Assembly (NCBI GenBank): GCA_027013145.1
Contig: JALUXX010000024.1
Coordinates: forward strand, 1-64,000
DNA from: Gammaproteobacteria bacterium
GTDB lineage: Bacteria; Pseudomonadota; Gammaproteobacteria; 21-64-14
Length of the DNA stretch: 64,000 bases
Direction: 5' to 3'
Of this stretch, positions 30,084-38,628 are shown one piece after another (within the stretch, counting starts at the first letter, position 1; every line of letters starts with the position of its first letter). Made by a program: the position numbers and the translations under genes. The notes beneath the pieces are model-generated. The model searched no databases. It had not been told where the DNA came from and saw nothing but the letters and a program-made list of their open reading frames with translations.

Positions 30084-32972
30084 TCATCCGAACAGTTTCT
30101 TGAACAGGCCGGCCCCCGCCCGGTAGGCGAGACGTCGGGGCGGCGCCGCCGCGGTGCCCGGTGCCGGCGGCACCGGGGCGAACTCGGGGGCGCTCGTGTG
30201 CGGCTCGTCGGCGGCCGCGGGGCGGATGTTCACGCGCACGTCGTACCAGCCGGCCTGGCCGGTGACCGGATCGGAGTTGGACACGCGGACCCCCTCGGCC
30301 TCTGCAGGCAGCTCCTCGGTGATCAGGTGGTTGAGCAGGAACCCGCGACGCGCCTCGTTGGCCTCGGGGCTCAGGCGCCACGCCCCCGGGGCCTTGCCGA
30401 TGGCGTTCCAGGTCCACACGGTTCCCGGCTCCACGGCCTCGGAATAGCGGCATTGCGCGCGCACGCGTCCCCACGGGGATTCGATCCATACCCAGCCGCC
30501 GTCCTCGACGCCGGCGGCGCGGGCCGTGCCCGGGTGGACGTACAGGTGGTTGTGGGCATGGATCTGACGCAGCCAGGCGTTCTGCGAGTCCCAGGCGTGA
30601 TACATCGCCATGGGGCGCTGCGTGACCGCGTTCAGCGGAAAGCGGGCGCGGTCGATGCGCTGCGCCTCCAGGGGTTCGTAGAAGAACGGCAGCGGGTCGA
30701 AGAAGGTCGCGATGCGCTCGCGCAGGTGCTCCGGCGGGCGCCGTGCCCCGCCGCGGCCCTCGGCGGCGAGGCGGAACTTCTGCAGGACCTCCGAATACAG
30801 GTGCAGCAGGATGGGTTCGGCGTAGCGCGTGAGGCGGTGGCGTTGCGCCCACTCCAGATACCCCTGATTCCAGTTGCGCATGTACTGGTAGGAGGGCGGC
30901 AGGTGGTACTGGAAGACGCAGTTGTTACGCGCGTACATCTCCCACTGGTTGGGGTTGGGTTCGCCCTTCATGAACTTCTCCCCGCCCGCACCGCGCCAGC
31001 CGGCGAGGAAGCCGATGCCGGAGCCGGGCTCGGTCTCGTAGCGCACGATGAAGTCGGGGTAGTCGCGATACTTGCGCGAGCCGTCGGGATTGACGAAGGC
31101 GGGCAGGCCGAGGCGGCCGGCCAGTTCGATCAGCACCTCCTGGAAGGGACGGCACTGGCCGGTGGGCGGCAGGACCGGGACGCGCACCGCGTCGACCGGG
31201 CCCTCGAACTCGGAGATCGGGCGGTCGAGCATCGACATCACGTCGTGGCGTTCGAGATACGTGGTATCGGGCAGGACCAGATCCGCATAGGCGACCATCT
31301 CCGATTGGAAGGCGTCGGAGACGACGATGAACGGGATCTTGTATTCCCCGTCCTCGTTGCGGTCGTTGAGCATGCGCCGGACTTCCACCGTGTTCATGGT
31401 GGAGTTCCACGCCATGTTCGACATGAAGATCATCAGCGTGTCGATGGGGTAGGGATCGCCGCGCCACGCGTTGGTGATGACGTTGTGCATCAGGCCGTGT
31501 ACGGCCAGCGGGTATTCCCAGGAGAACGCCTTGTCGATGCGTACCGGACGCCCGTCGGCGTCGACGAACAGGTCCTCGGGTCCGGCGGGCCAACCGAGCG
31601 GCATGCCGCCGAGCGGGGTGTCCGGCCGCACCCCCTCGGGTCCGCGCGGCGTCTTGGCGCAGGGCGGGATCGGGCGCGGGAAGGGCGCCTTGTGGCGGAA
31701 CCCGCCCGGCCGGTCGATGGTGCCGAGCACGCTCATCAGGATCGAGAGCGCGCGGATCGTCTGAAATCCGTTGGAGTGGGCCGCGAGACCGCGCATCGCG
31801 TGGAAGGCGACCGGGTTGCCGGTCACGGTCTCGTGATCGCGGCCCCAGGTGTCGGTCCAGGCGATCGGCAACTCGATCTTCTGGTCGCGCGCGGTGATCC
31901 CCATCTCGTGGGCGAGCCGGCGGATGGTGGCGGCCGGGATCCCGGTGATGCCGGCCGCCCACTCCGGGGTGTAATCCTTGACGCGGTCGGCGAGGAGCTG
32001 GAAGGCGGTCTTGACCGGCGTGCCGTCGGGCAGGGTGAACGCTCCGAGCAGGAACGGATCGGCGTCCTCGGCGTGGCTGTCGACCGGGCGATCGGTGATC
32101 CGGTCCCACCACAGCTTGTTCTGCGGGTCGAAGCAGCCCTCGTCGACCGGCTTGTCGCTGCGCACGAACAGGCCGAACCGCTCCGATCCCTCGTCCTGGA
32201 CGACCAGTTCCGGACCGTTCGTGTAGCGGATCAGGAACTCGCGGTCGAACAGGCCCTGGCGGATGATCTCATGGGTCAGGGCGAGCAGCAGCGCGCCGTC
32301 GGTGCCGGGCCGGATCGGGACCCATTCGTCGGCGATAGCCGAGTAGCCGGTGCGCACGGGGTTGATGGAGATGAAGCGCCCGCCGTTTCGCTTGAAGCGC
32401 GAGATGGCGATCTTGAGCGGGTTGGAGTGGTGGTCCTCGGCGGTGCCGATCATCACGAACAGCCGCGCGCGGTCGAGGTCGGGGCCGCCGAACTCCCAGA
32501 ACGAGCCGCCGATCGTATAGATCATGCCGGCGGCCATGTTCACCGAGCAGAAGCCGCCGTGGGCGGCATAGTTCGGCGTGCCGAACTGGCGCGCGAACAG
32601 GCCCGTCAGCGCCTGCATCTGGTCGCGGCCGGTGAACAGCGCGAACTTCTTCGGATCGCTGGCGCGGATGCGGCGCAACCGCTCCTCGAGCAGCGAGTAG
32701 GCCTCGTCCCAGGAGATCTCGGTGAACTCCCCCGCGCCCCGCTCGGCGCCGGGCTTGCGCAGCAGCGGGCGTGTCAGGCGCGCGGGAGAGTACTGCTTCA
32801 TGATCCCGGAGGCGCCCTTGGCGCAGATCACGCCGTGGTTGAGTGGATGTTCCGGGTTGCCCTGGATGTAGCGGATCTCGCCGTCGCGCAGGGTCACGCG
32901 GATCCCGCAACGGCAGGCGCACATGTAGCAGGTCGTGTTCTTGTGCTCGATACGGGGCGCGGTCGAGTCCAT
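30084..32972 (-). CDS. soeA: Molybdopterin subunit of cytoplasmic sulfite dehydrogenase SoeABC
   Basis: A 962-residue DMSO-reductase-family molybdoenzyme predicted to oxidise sulfite to sulfate in the cytoplasm. The N-terminal [4Fe-4S] motif is CYMCACRCGI with a later Cys in GVICAKG. Then the bis-MGD domains (FTGRDQMQALTGLFARQFGTPNYAAHGG, ARLFVMIGTAEDHHSNP, VSDAFQSEMVAYADLVLPDTTYLERHDV). There is no Tat signal, in contrast to DmsA, PsrA and TtrA, and lengths of all three subunits match SoeABC of Allochromatium-type bacteria. The substrate is inferred from this and gene order. ATG 32972. Confidence 0.82.
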   Translation of the reverse strand: MDSTAPRIEHKNTTCYMCACRCGIRVTLRDGEIRYIQGNPEHPLNHGVICAKGASGIMKQYSPARLTRPLLRKPGAERGAGEFTEISWDEAYSLLEERLRRIRASDPKKFALFTGRDQMQALTGLFARQFGTPNYAAHGGFCSVNMAAGMIYTIGGSFWEFGGPDLDRARLFVMIGTAEDHHSNPLKIAISRFKRNGGRFISINPVRTGYSAIADEWVPIRPGTDGALLLALTHEIIRQGLFDREFLIRYTNGPELVVQDEGSERFGLFVRSDKPVDEGCFDPQNKLWWDRITDRPVDSHAEDADPFLLGAFTLPDGTPVKTAFQLLADRVKDYTPEWAAGITGIPAATIRRLAHEMGITARDQKIELPIAWTDTWGRDHETVTGNPVAFHAMRGLAAHSNGFQTIRALSILMSVLGTIDRPGGFRHKAPFPRPIPPCAKTPRGPEGVRPDTPLGGMPLGWPAGPEDLFVDADGRPVRIDKAFSWEYPLAVHGLMHNVITNAWRGDPYPIDTLMIFMSNMAWNSTMNTVEVRRMLNDRNEDGEYKIPFIVVSDAFQSEMVAYADLVLPDTTYLERHDVMSMLDRPISEFEGPVDAVRVPVLPPTGQCRPFQEVLIELAGRLGLPAFVNPDGSRKYRDYPDFIVRYETEPGSGIGFLAGWRGAGGEKFMKGEPNPNQWEMYARNNCVFQYHLPPSYQYMRNWNQGYLEWAQRHRLTRYAEPILLHLYSEVLQKFRLAAEGRGGARRPPEHLRERIATFFDPLPFFYEPLEAQRIDRARFPLNAVTQRPMAMYHAWDSQNAWLRQIHAHNHLYVHPGTARAAGVEDGGWVWIESPWGRVRAQCRYSEAVEPGTVWTWNAIGKAPGAWRLSPEANEARRGFLLNHLITEELPAEAEGVRVSNSDPVTGQAGWYDVRVNIRPAAADEPHTSAPEFAPVPPAPGTAAAPPRRLAYRAGAGLFKKLFG

Positions 32973-33290
32973 GGATTCGGCGTCCGGGAGTCGGGCGGGA
33001 CACGCGGCACTCTAACCGCTGCGGTCCGGCGGGACCAATCAGGAAATTCGATCCGAGGATAACACGCCCCGCGTCCGGCGTTCGCCCGCCGGGGATGGTG
33101 CTCCCGCCTGTATCCCCGCGTGAACCCCGGCGGTCCGGAGCCGCGCGGGCGACACCCGGGCGTGGGCAATCCCGTACCCGCGGTCGGGAACCGGACCCGC
33201 GGGGGTGCGGTCGGAAGGAGTGCCTGCGGGCGGGCGTCGGACCGGCGCACCGCAGGGGAGACGGCCAACGGAAACCGAGGAGGGTCACAG
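32973..33290. other. 318-bp gap between divergent soeA and a small gene
   Basis: Presumably holds the promoters of soeA (minus) and the 132-residue protein (plus). An AT-richer patch at 33040-33062 (AGGAAATTCGATCCGAGGAT) is the most promoter-like part. I see no FNR box, repeat or terminator. Confidence 0.4.
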
Positions 33291-33689
33291 GTGGACTACG
33301 CAACGGCGGAGAACCAGATCGTACAGGTGGAACAGCAGGGGCAGACCGTGCTGCAGCAGATGCAGGCGCTGGCGCAGAAGCTGCGCGGCGCCGCGCCGGA
33401 TGAGGCCACCGGGCGCGAGTGGGCGATGGACCTGCGCGAGATCGCCCTCGCCGTCCAGCAGCAGAACCAGTCGGTGGTGATGCTGGTCAACCAGATGGCC
33501 GACTACATCAAGACGCTGGAGGGGCAGCTTCAGACGCACCCCAACCCCACGGTGCAGCCGCGGGGCTGGGGCGGTCAGCCGGGCATGTCGGGCGGGGGTT
33601 TCTGGGGCAACGTGACCAGCGGTCTCGGGCTCGGTGCCGGCTTCGCGGTCGCGAGCGACGTGGTCAACGACCTGTTCAACATGTTCTGA
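33291..33689 (+). CDS. Small hypothetical protein with coiled-coil N-terminus and glycine-rich tail
   Basis: A 132-residue protein of unknown function. Residues 1-80 are Gln/Glu/Ala-rich with heptad spacing (ENQIVQVEQQGQTVLQQMQALAQKLR, then LREIALAVQQQNQSVVMLVNQMADYIKTLEGQL) and should form a coiled coil. Residues 90-132 are Gly-rich and moderately hydrophobic (GWGGQPGMSGGGFWGNV, GLGLGAGFAVASDVVNDLFNMF). GTG start at 33291 behind GAGGAGGG. It might oligomerise at the membrane; nothing in the context settles its role. Confidence 0.7.
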   Translation: MDYATAENQIVQVEQQGQTVLQQMQALAQKLRGAAPDEATGREWAMDLREIALAVQQQNQSVVMLVNQMADYIKTLEGQLQTHPNPTVQPRGWGGQPGMSGGGFWGNVTSGLGLGAGFAVASDVVNDLFNMF

Positions 33690-33705
33690 AGGTGGTGCGC
33701 GGGCC

Positions 33706-34539
33706 TCAGGCGAGGTGCAGCCAGCCCATCGCGGCGAGGCCCACGGCGATGCAGTAGAAGGCGAACGGGCGCAGCGCCTGGATCTCGTGGCGGTTGAAGT
33801 AGCGCATCAGGATCCAGGTGCTCGCGTAGGCGAAGGCGCCCGCCACCAGTCCGGCCAGGAAGACCGGCCCGGCGGCCATGTGCGTGTGGGCCGCGAACAG
33901 CTTGGGGACCTCGAGCAGGCCCGCGGCGCCGATGATCGGGGTGGCCATCATAAAGGAGAACCGCGCCGCGCCCGCGTAGTCGAGCCCGGTGCCGAGTCCG
34001 GCCACCAGCGTCACGCCCGAGCGCGACATTCCCGGGATCAGGGCGAGCGCCTGGGCGCAGCCGATCCATACCGCCTGGCCCCACGACAGGGTGTCGAGCC
34101 GGTGCGAGGCCTCGCGGCGCTTGAGCCGGTCGCCGGCCAGCAGGACCAGGCCGTTGAGCGCGAGGAAGACCGCGACGACGCCGGCGTCGGAGAACAGCAG
34201 GCGCAGTTTCTTCTCGAACGCCAAGCCCAGCAGTCCGGCGGGCACGGTGGCGACCACCAGCAGCCAGAACAGGCGCGCCTCGGGGTTGTCCGCCCGCCCC
34301 CGCGCACGTGCGACGCCGGCGAACAGCCGGCCCCAGTCGCGCAGGAAATAGAGGAACAACGCCGCCGCGGTCCCCAGGTGCAGGACCACGAGGAAGGGCA
34401 GGAAGTCGGGGTTGTTGCGGTTGAGGTCCCAGTGCAGGAGCGTGGTAAGCAGGACGCCGTGACCGAGGCTGCTGATGGGGAACAGCTCGGTGATGCCCTG
34501 CATCACGGCGAACCAGAGGATGTGTGCGGTGTCGATCAA
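33706..34539 (-). CDS. uppP: Undecaprenyl-diphosphatase
   Basis: A 277-residue membrane phosphatase (BacA/UppP) with about eight helices that recycles undecaprenyl pyrophosphate to the monophosphate for peptidoglycan and polysaccharide synthesis. Signature motifs: QGITELFPISSLGH (first (E/Q)-rich motif with Glu18 and the SS-GH) and PGMSRSGVT. Length is typical. It converges on the small coiled-coil gene with 16 bp between stops. ATG at 34539. Confidence 0.95.
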   Translation of the reverse strand: MIDTAHILWFAVMQGITELFPISSLGHGVLLTTLLHWDLNRNNPDFLPFLVVLHLGTAAALFLYFLRDWGRLFAGVARARGRADNPEARLFWLLVVATVPAGLLGLAFEKKLRLLFSDAGVVAVFLALNGLVLLAGDRLKRREASHRLDTLSWGQAVWIGCAQALALIPGMSRSGVTLVAGLGTGLDYAGAARFSFMMATPIIGAAGLLEVPKLFAAHTHMAAGPVFLAGLVAGAFAYASTWILMRYFNRHEIQALRPFAFYCIAVGLAAMGWLHLA

Positions 34540-34683
34540 GGCGGCGTCCCGGCGGCGCGGCGGTGATGCGTCCGCGGCGGGCGGCCGCCGCCGCGCCGGG
34601 CGCGCGCCGCGCCCGTGTCGGCGGCGCGCAACGATGGTACCCTAAGCGCGCCCAGGCCGGAACCGGACCGCCAAGGGGGGGCG

Positions 34684-35283
34684 ATGAAGCTCAAGGAACG
34701 CGTGCGCAACATCCTCGTCGAGCCCAGGCGCGAGTGGGAAGTGATCGCCGGCGAAGATTCCAGCGTGGGTTCCCTGTATCGGGACTACATCGTTCCGCTC
34801 GCCGCGATCGGCCCGCTCGCGTTGCTGGTCCGGGTGTCGTTCATGGGTGTCGGGATGCCCGGCGGCGGACACATGCAGCTCTCGCCGCTGGCGGGACTCG
34901 GCCAGGCGGTGCTGGCCTTCGCCCTCAACATGGCCGCGGTGTTCGTGGTCGCGCTGCTGGTGGACCTGCTCGCGCCGACCTTCGGCGGCCGCCGCAACCC
35001 CGTCCAGGCCCTCAAGGTCGCCGCCTATGCGAGCACGCCCGGGTGGATCGCCAGCGTCTTCGTGCTGGTCCCGATGCTGATGATCCTCGCGCTGGCGGCC
35101 GGCCTCTACGGCCTCTACCTGCTCTATCTGGGACTGCCCCCGGTGATGGGGGCGCCGCGCGAGCGGGCGCTCGGTTATACCGTAGTGGTGGTCATCGCCG
35201 TGGTGCTCGTCTACATCGCCATGGGGCTCCTGGCCGGCGCGCTCATGCCCTCGATGATGCCGACGGCCGGTCCCGCGGCCTGA
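34684..35283 (+). CDS. Yip1 family membrane protein
   Basis: A 199-residue protein with five predicted transmembrane segments. The N-terminus LKERVRNILVEPRREWEVIAGED and the following SSVGSLYRDYIVPLAAIGPLALLVR, with a conserved Pro-Ala-rich GRRNPVQALKVAAYASTPGWIASVF loop, are typical of bacterial Yip1-domain (DUF1282-like) proteins. Function in bacteria is not established; membrane organisation or transport is suggested. ATG 34684 has AAGGGGGG upstream. Confidence 0.85.
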   Translation: MKLKERVRNILVEPRREWEVIAGEDSSVGSLYRDYIVPLAAIGPLALLVRVSFMGVGMPGGGHMQLSPLAGLGQAVLAFALNMAAVFVVALLVDLLAPTFGGRRNPVQALKVAAYASTPGWIASVFVLVPMLMILALAAGLYGLYLLYLGLPPVMGAPRERALGYTVVVVIAVVLVYIAMGLLAGALMPSMMPTAGPAA

Positions 35284-35368
35284 ATTGTCACGGTCGCGTA
35301 ACCGGCGCGCTCACGGCGCGGGGACGCCCGCCTCGTCGTGCGTTGTGTAAACGGTCGACGACCGTCTC

Positions 35369-35460
35369 GTAGCCCGGATGCAGGCCGCAGGCCGGAATCC
35401 GGGAAACGCGGTGCCGAAGAAACTCCCTCACCGGCTTGCGCTGCGCTCCATCCGGGCTAC
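35369..35460. repeat. Intergenic palindromic repeat, family A (copy 3)
   Basis: A 92-bp element with perfect 12-bp inverted ends GTAGCCCGGATG / CATCCGGGCTAC and internal GGCCGCAGGCC and GGAATCCGGG parts. It is preceded by ACGGTCGACGACCGTCTC, which recurs before the next copy, so about 120 bp is tandemly duplicated with it. It occupies most of the gap after the Yip1 gene. Confidence 0.85.
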
Positions 35461-35494
35461 GTTTCTACACGGTCGGCGGCCGTCTCGTAGCCTC

Positions 35495-35586
35495 GTAGCC
35501 CGGATGCAGGCCGCAGGCCGGAATCCGGGAAACGCGGTGCCGAAGAAACTCCCTCACCGGCTTGCGCTTCGCTCCATCGGGGGTAG
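35495..35586. repeat. Intergenic palindromic repeat, family A (copy 4, tandem)
   Basis: About 90% identical to copy 3 and in direct orientation. The right end is degenerate (CCATCGGGGGTAG instead of CCATCCGGGCTAC), so its outer stem is weakened. The left flank CGGTCGGCGGCCGTCTCGTA matches the flank of copy 3 with two changes plus a duplicated CCTCGTAG. The rest of 35284-35699 shows no gene or terminator. Confidence 0.8.
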
Positions 35587-35699
35587 AGGGGTGAAGTGGT
35601 TCCTCGAAAGTGCCGATGGCACCCATCTCACTGACGTCAGGCGGGCGTTTACGAGCGATTGACTCGTCGCCGACGCGCATGACCGCCCGGCGCCGGTTC

Positions 35700-36413
35700 C
35701 TACCCGAGCCGGACCCCGGCCCTGCGCAGCGCCGCCTCCATCTGCGCGGCCCAGCCGCGGTTGGCGGCCGGGCTCGCCGGGCTCGGGTGGGGTACGCCGC
35801 CGACCTCGATGCCGGTGGCGGCGAGCGCCGCCTGGGCCCGCATCTGCGCGAAGCGCCCGACGCCGAGCACGCGGCGCGGGGCGAGCGCGGCGACGGTGCG
35901 CGCCAGCGCCCGGTCGCAGGCGGCGAACAGCGGCTCGCGCTCGGCGGCCGGCAGCCGGTCGGGTGTGCGGTTGCGCCCGCTCTCCTCCAGGAAACACAGG
36001 GGGCAGTAGTTCACCACCAGGAAGCGGGCGAAGAAGCGCCGCGGTGTACCGAAGCGCTCGCGCGCCCAGCCCCACAGGCGCCGCCCGCTGACCTCTCCGC
36101 GCCGGCAGGCGAAGCCGAGCACCGGCCGCTTCGGGTGCTCTAGCCGCGGGCGGGCGACCGGTGCCTCGATCCCGAGCCAGCCGCGCACCATCTCGACGTC
36201 GCCGAACGGCACCCCCGTCTGCGCCATCCCCCAGGGCCCCGGGTTCATGCCCACGAGGAGTGTCTCCGGGGCGCCGCCGGCGTAGCGGCGCAGGTATTCG
36301 CGGTGCGGCGCCCAGGCGTAGTCCAGCGGGTTGTAGACGTGCGTCACGGGTGGGGCGAAGCGCAGCCCGTCGACATCCGCACCGAGGCGGCGCGCGGCCG
36401 TTACCGGATTCAT
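35700..36413 (-). CDS. SMUG1-type uracil-DNA glycosylase
   Basis: A 237-residue DNA-repair enzyme of the uracil-DNA glycosylase superfamily, removing uracil and related lesions. The SMUG1 active-site motif is visible as GMNPGPWGMAQTGVPFG (residues 55-71; GMNPGPFGM in animal SMUG1), with the C-terminal HPSPASP loop carrying the catalytic His. An inserted zinc-like Cys pair is not evident. ATG 36413 follows GGAGGGG; longer frames upstream are unlikely. It is divergent from pncA. Bacterial SMUG1 proteins are known but uncommon compared with UdgB or Ung. Confidence 0.88.
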   Translation of the reverse strand: MNPVTAARRLGADVDGLRFAPPVTHVYNPLDYAWAPHREYLRRYAGGAPETLLVGMNPGPWGMAQTGVPFGDVEMVRGWLGIEAPVARPRLEHPKRPVLGFACRRGEVSGRRLWGWARERFGTPRRFFARFLVVNYCPLCFLEESGRNRTPDRLPAAEREPLFAACDRALARTVAALAPRRVLGVGRFAQMRAQAALAATGIEVGGVPHPSPASPAANRGWAAQMEAALRRAGVRLG

Positions 36414-36548
36414 GGCGCTGTCCCCTCCCTCGACCGCGGGCCGCGGTCCCCGCTGCGGCCGAACGCCCTGCGCGCCGGTCCCGCGAAGCGGTACCATGAT
36501 ATACGGAGCCGGGTCCCGCGAAAGGGGGCCGGCGAGACAGGGGAGCCG

Positions 36549-37208
36549 ATGGGCGGGCACCATTCGATTGCGGATCCGACGCAGACCGCGCTGCTCGTCG
36601 TCGACGTGCAACCCGACTTCCTGCCGGGCGGCGCGCTCGCGGTGGCGGGGGGCGACGAGATCCTCGCCCCGCTGGCCGCGCTGCTCGAATCGGCGCGTTT
36701 CGGCGTGCGCGTCGCCACCCAGGACTGGCACCCGCCGGGTCACGTCTCCTTCGCGAGCCGCCACCCCGGGCGGCGGCCCTTCGAGGTCGTGGATCTCTAC
36801 GGACACGAGCAGACGCTGTGGCCCGACCACTGCGTGCAGGGCAGCGCCGGCGCCGCGCTCCACCCGGCGCTGCCGTGGGAGCGCCTCGACCTGATCCTGC
36901 GCAAGGGGACCGACCCGCAGGTGGATTCATACAGCGCCTTCCGCAACAACTGGGACCCGCGGGGTGATCGTCCGGCCACCGGCCTGGCCGGCTACCTGCG
37001 CGAGCGCGGGGTATGCGCGGTCTGCGTGTGCGGGCTGGCGCGCGACGTGTGCGTGCGCTGGACCGCCGAAGACGCCGCGGCCGCAGGCTTCCGCACCACC
37101 GTGCTCTGGGATCTCACGCGCGCCGTCGATCCCGCGGCGGATGAAACGGTGCGCGCGGCGCTCGCGGCGCGCGGCGTCGCGGTGGCGAACGACGAAGGAT
37201 CGGCGTGA
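36549..37208 (+). CDS. pncA: Nicotinamidase/pyrazinamidase
   Basis: A 219-residue isochorismatase-fold hydrolase that converts nicotinamide to nicotinate for NAD salvage. The catalytic triad is Asp19 (LVVDVQPDF), Lys119 (LRKGTD) and Cys168 (GLARDVCV); metal ligands are near Asp59, His61 and the WPDHC motif. ATG 36549 behind AGGGGAG. The stop overlaps the srkA start (GTGA), so the two are translationally coupled. Confidence 0.93.
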   Translation: MGGHHSIADPTQTALLVVDVQPDFLPGGALAVAGGDEILAPLAALLESARFGVRVATQDWHPPGHVSFASRHPGRRPFEVVDLYGHEQTLWPDHCVQGSAGAALHPALPWERLDLILRKGTDPQVDSYSAFRNNWDPRGDRPATGLAGYLRERGVCAVCVCGLARDVCVRWTAEDAAAAGFRTTVLWDLTRAVDPAADETVRAALAARGVAVANDEGSA

Positions 37209-38221
37209 GCGACGCGCCGCAACCGGCCGGCGCGGATCCGGACGTCGCGCCCTACCTGCAACTCGGGCCCGAGGCGGTGCTGGCCGCGGTGGAGGGCGCC
37301 GGCTACCGCTGCGACGGGCGGCTGCTGGCGCTCAACAGCTACGAGAACCGGGTCTACCAGGTGGGCCTGGAGGACGCCGAGCCGGTGGTCGCGAAGTTCT
37401 ACCGGCCGCGTCGCTGGAGCGACGCGCAGATCCTCGAAGAGCATCGTTTCACCCAGGACCTGGCCGAGCTGGAGATCCCGGTCGTGGCGCCGATCGCCGA
37501 CGCCGAGGGCGGCACGCTGCACCGTCACGGCCCGTTCCGCTTCGCGCTCTATCCGCGGCGCGGCGGGCGCGCACCGGACCTCGAGGATCCGGCGCAACTC
37601 GAGCAGTTCGGCCGCTTCCTCGGGCGCATCCATGCCTTCGGTGCGGTGCGGCCGTTCGTACACCGCCCGGCTCTGACGGTGGAAGGCTTTGGCGAGGAAT
37701 CGCGCGCCTTCCTGCTGGAGAACGGCTTCATCCCGCGCGACCTCGAGCCCGCGTACGGCACGCTCACCGAGGACCTGCTGCGGCGGGTGCGCGGCTGCTT
37801 CGAGCGCGCCGGAGACGTCCGCGTCCTGCGGCTGCACGGCGACTGCCATCCCGGCAACATCCTCTGGACCGCAGAAGGGCCGCACATCGTCGACTTCGAC
37901 GACGCCCGCAACGGTCCCGCGGTGCAGGACCTGTGGATGTTCCTGTCCGGGGACCGGGCGTTCATGACCGCGCGGCTCGCCGACCTGCTCGAGGGCTACA
38001 CGCGGTTTTACGAATTCGATCCGCGCGAGCTGCACCTGATCGAGGCCCTGCGCACGCTGCGCATGCTGCACTACGCGGCGTGGATCGCGCGCCGTTGGAA
38101 CGACCCGGCCTTCCCGCGCGCCTTTCCGTGGTTCGCGGCACCGCGCTACTGGGAGGAGCACATCCTGTCGCTGCGCGAGCAGGCGGCGCTGATGGACGAG
38201 CCGCCCCTCGCGTGGGCGTGA
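37205..38221 (+). CDS. srkA: Stress-response Ser/Thr kinase SrkA (YihE/RdoA)
   Basis: A 338-residue kinase of the APH-like YihE family, which protects cells from toxin-antitoxin-linked and envelope-stress death. Seen: N-terminal LALNSYENRVYQVGLEDAEPVVAKFYRPRRWS, the catalytic loop LHGDCHPGNILW and the metal-binding IVDFDDA. All kinase motifs are intact. It overlaps pncA by four bases and its own stop overlaps a possible GTG of the next small gene. In E. coli the partner is dsbA; here it is a nicotinamidase. Confidence 0.93.
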   Translation: MSDAPQPAGADPDVAPYLQLGPEAVLAAVEGAGYRCDGRLLALNSYENRVYQVGLEDAEPVVAKFYRPRRWSDAQILEEHRFTQDLAELEIPVVAPIADAEGGTLHRHGPFRFALYPRRGGRAPDLEDPAQLEQFGRFLGRIHAFGAVRPFVHRPALTVEGFGEESRAFLLENGFIPRDLEPAYGTLTEDLLRRVRGCFERAGDVRVLRLHGDCHPGNILWTAEGPHIVDFDDARNGPAVQDLWMFLSGDRAFMTARLADLLEGYTRFYEFDPRELHLIEALRTLRMLHYAAWIARRWNDPAFPRAFPWFAAPRYWEEHILSLREQAALMDEPPLAWA

Positions 38222-38235
38222 CGGGGGGCGCCGGC

Positions 38236-38601
38236 ATGGAATTCTTTGCCCGCGTGCCGTGCCCTGTGGAGGCGGCCGCCGCGTTGCCCGGGCGGCTGAC
38301 GATATCGGAACTCCCGCGCTGGTGCGCGTGCATCGAGCGGGTGTTCGAGGATGCGGGCACGGCGGGCGAGATCTACTGTATCTGGGGTCGATTCCGGGTC
38401 CACCGCGAGGCCATCCGCGACGGCGTGCGCTTCACGCTTCCGGGCTGCCCCAACGCCCTCGCCTGGACGGTGCGCGGCGACGGCGCGGAGGTGGTGGTTC
38501 ACTGCACCATCGACCGGCGCGACCCCGATCCGGACTTCGTGGCGTCGATCGAGGACTTCGTCGCGGCCTGGGCGCGCGGACTCGAACACGGACTGCGCTG
38601 A
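38236..38601 (+). CDS. Conserved hypothetical protein, 121 aa
   Basis: A soluble 121-residue protein I do not recognise. It has five cysteines (VPCPVE, RWCACIE, IYCIWG, PGCPN, VHCTID) distributed along an alpha/beta-looking sequence, and a C-terminal helix (DFVASIEDFVAAWARGLEHGL). The pattern IYCIWGRFRVHREAIRDGVRFTLPGCPNALAWTVR suggests a compact beta-sheet. ATG 38236 with a G-rich site is taken; a GTG at 38218 would overlap the srkA stop by four bases. Operon position suggests a link to pncA-srkA. Confidence 0.65.
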   Translation: MEFFARVPCPVEAAAALPGRLTISELPRWCACIERVFEDAGTAGEIYCIWGRFRVHREAIRDGVRFTLPGCPNALAWTVRGDGAEVVVHCTIDRRDPDPDFVASIEDFVAAWARGLEHGLR

Positions 38602-38628
38602 AGCGGGTGCACGGCCGGCGCCGGGACT

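Noticed and set aside
29961-33062. A 1033-codon open frame antisense to soeA and soeB
   Set aside because: Its translation is Arg/Gly/Val/Ala-rich without domains; it exists because stop codons are rare in the opposite frames of very GC-rich genes. The soeAB frames have full motif support.
32973-33290. Small ORFs in the gap before soeA
   Set aside because: Composition is Arg/Gly/Pro-rich, without ribosome binding sites, and they overlap soeA in antisense or the next gene.
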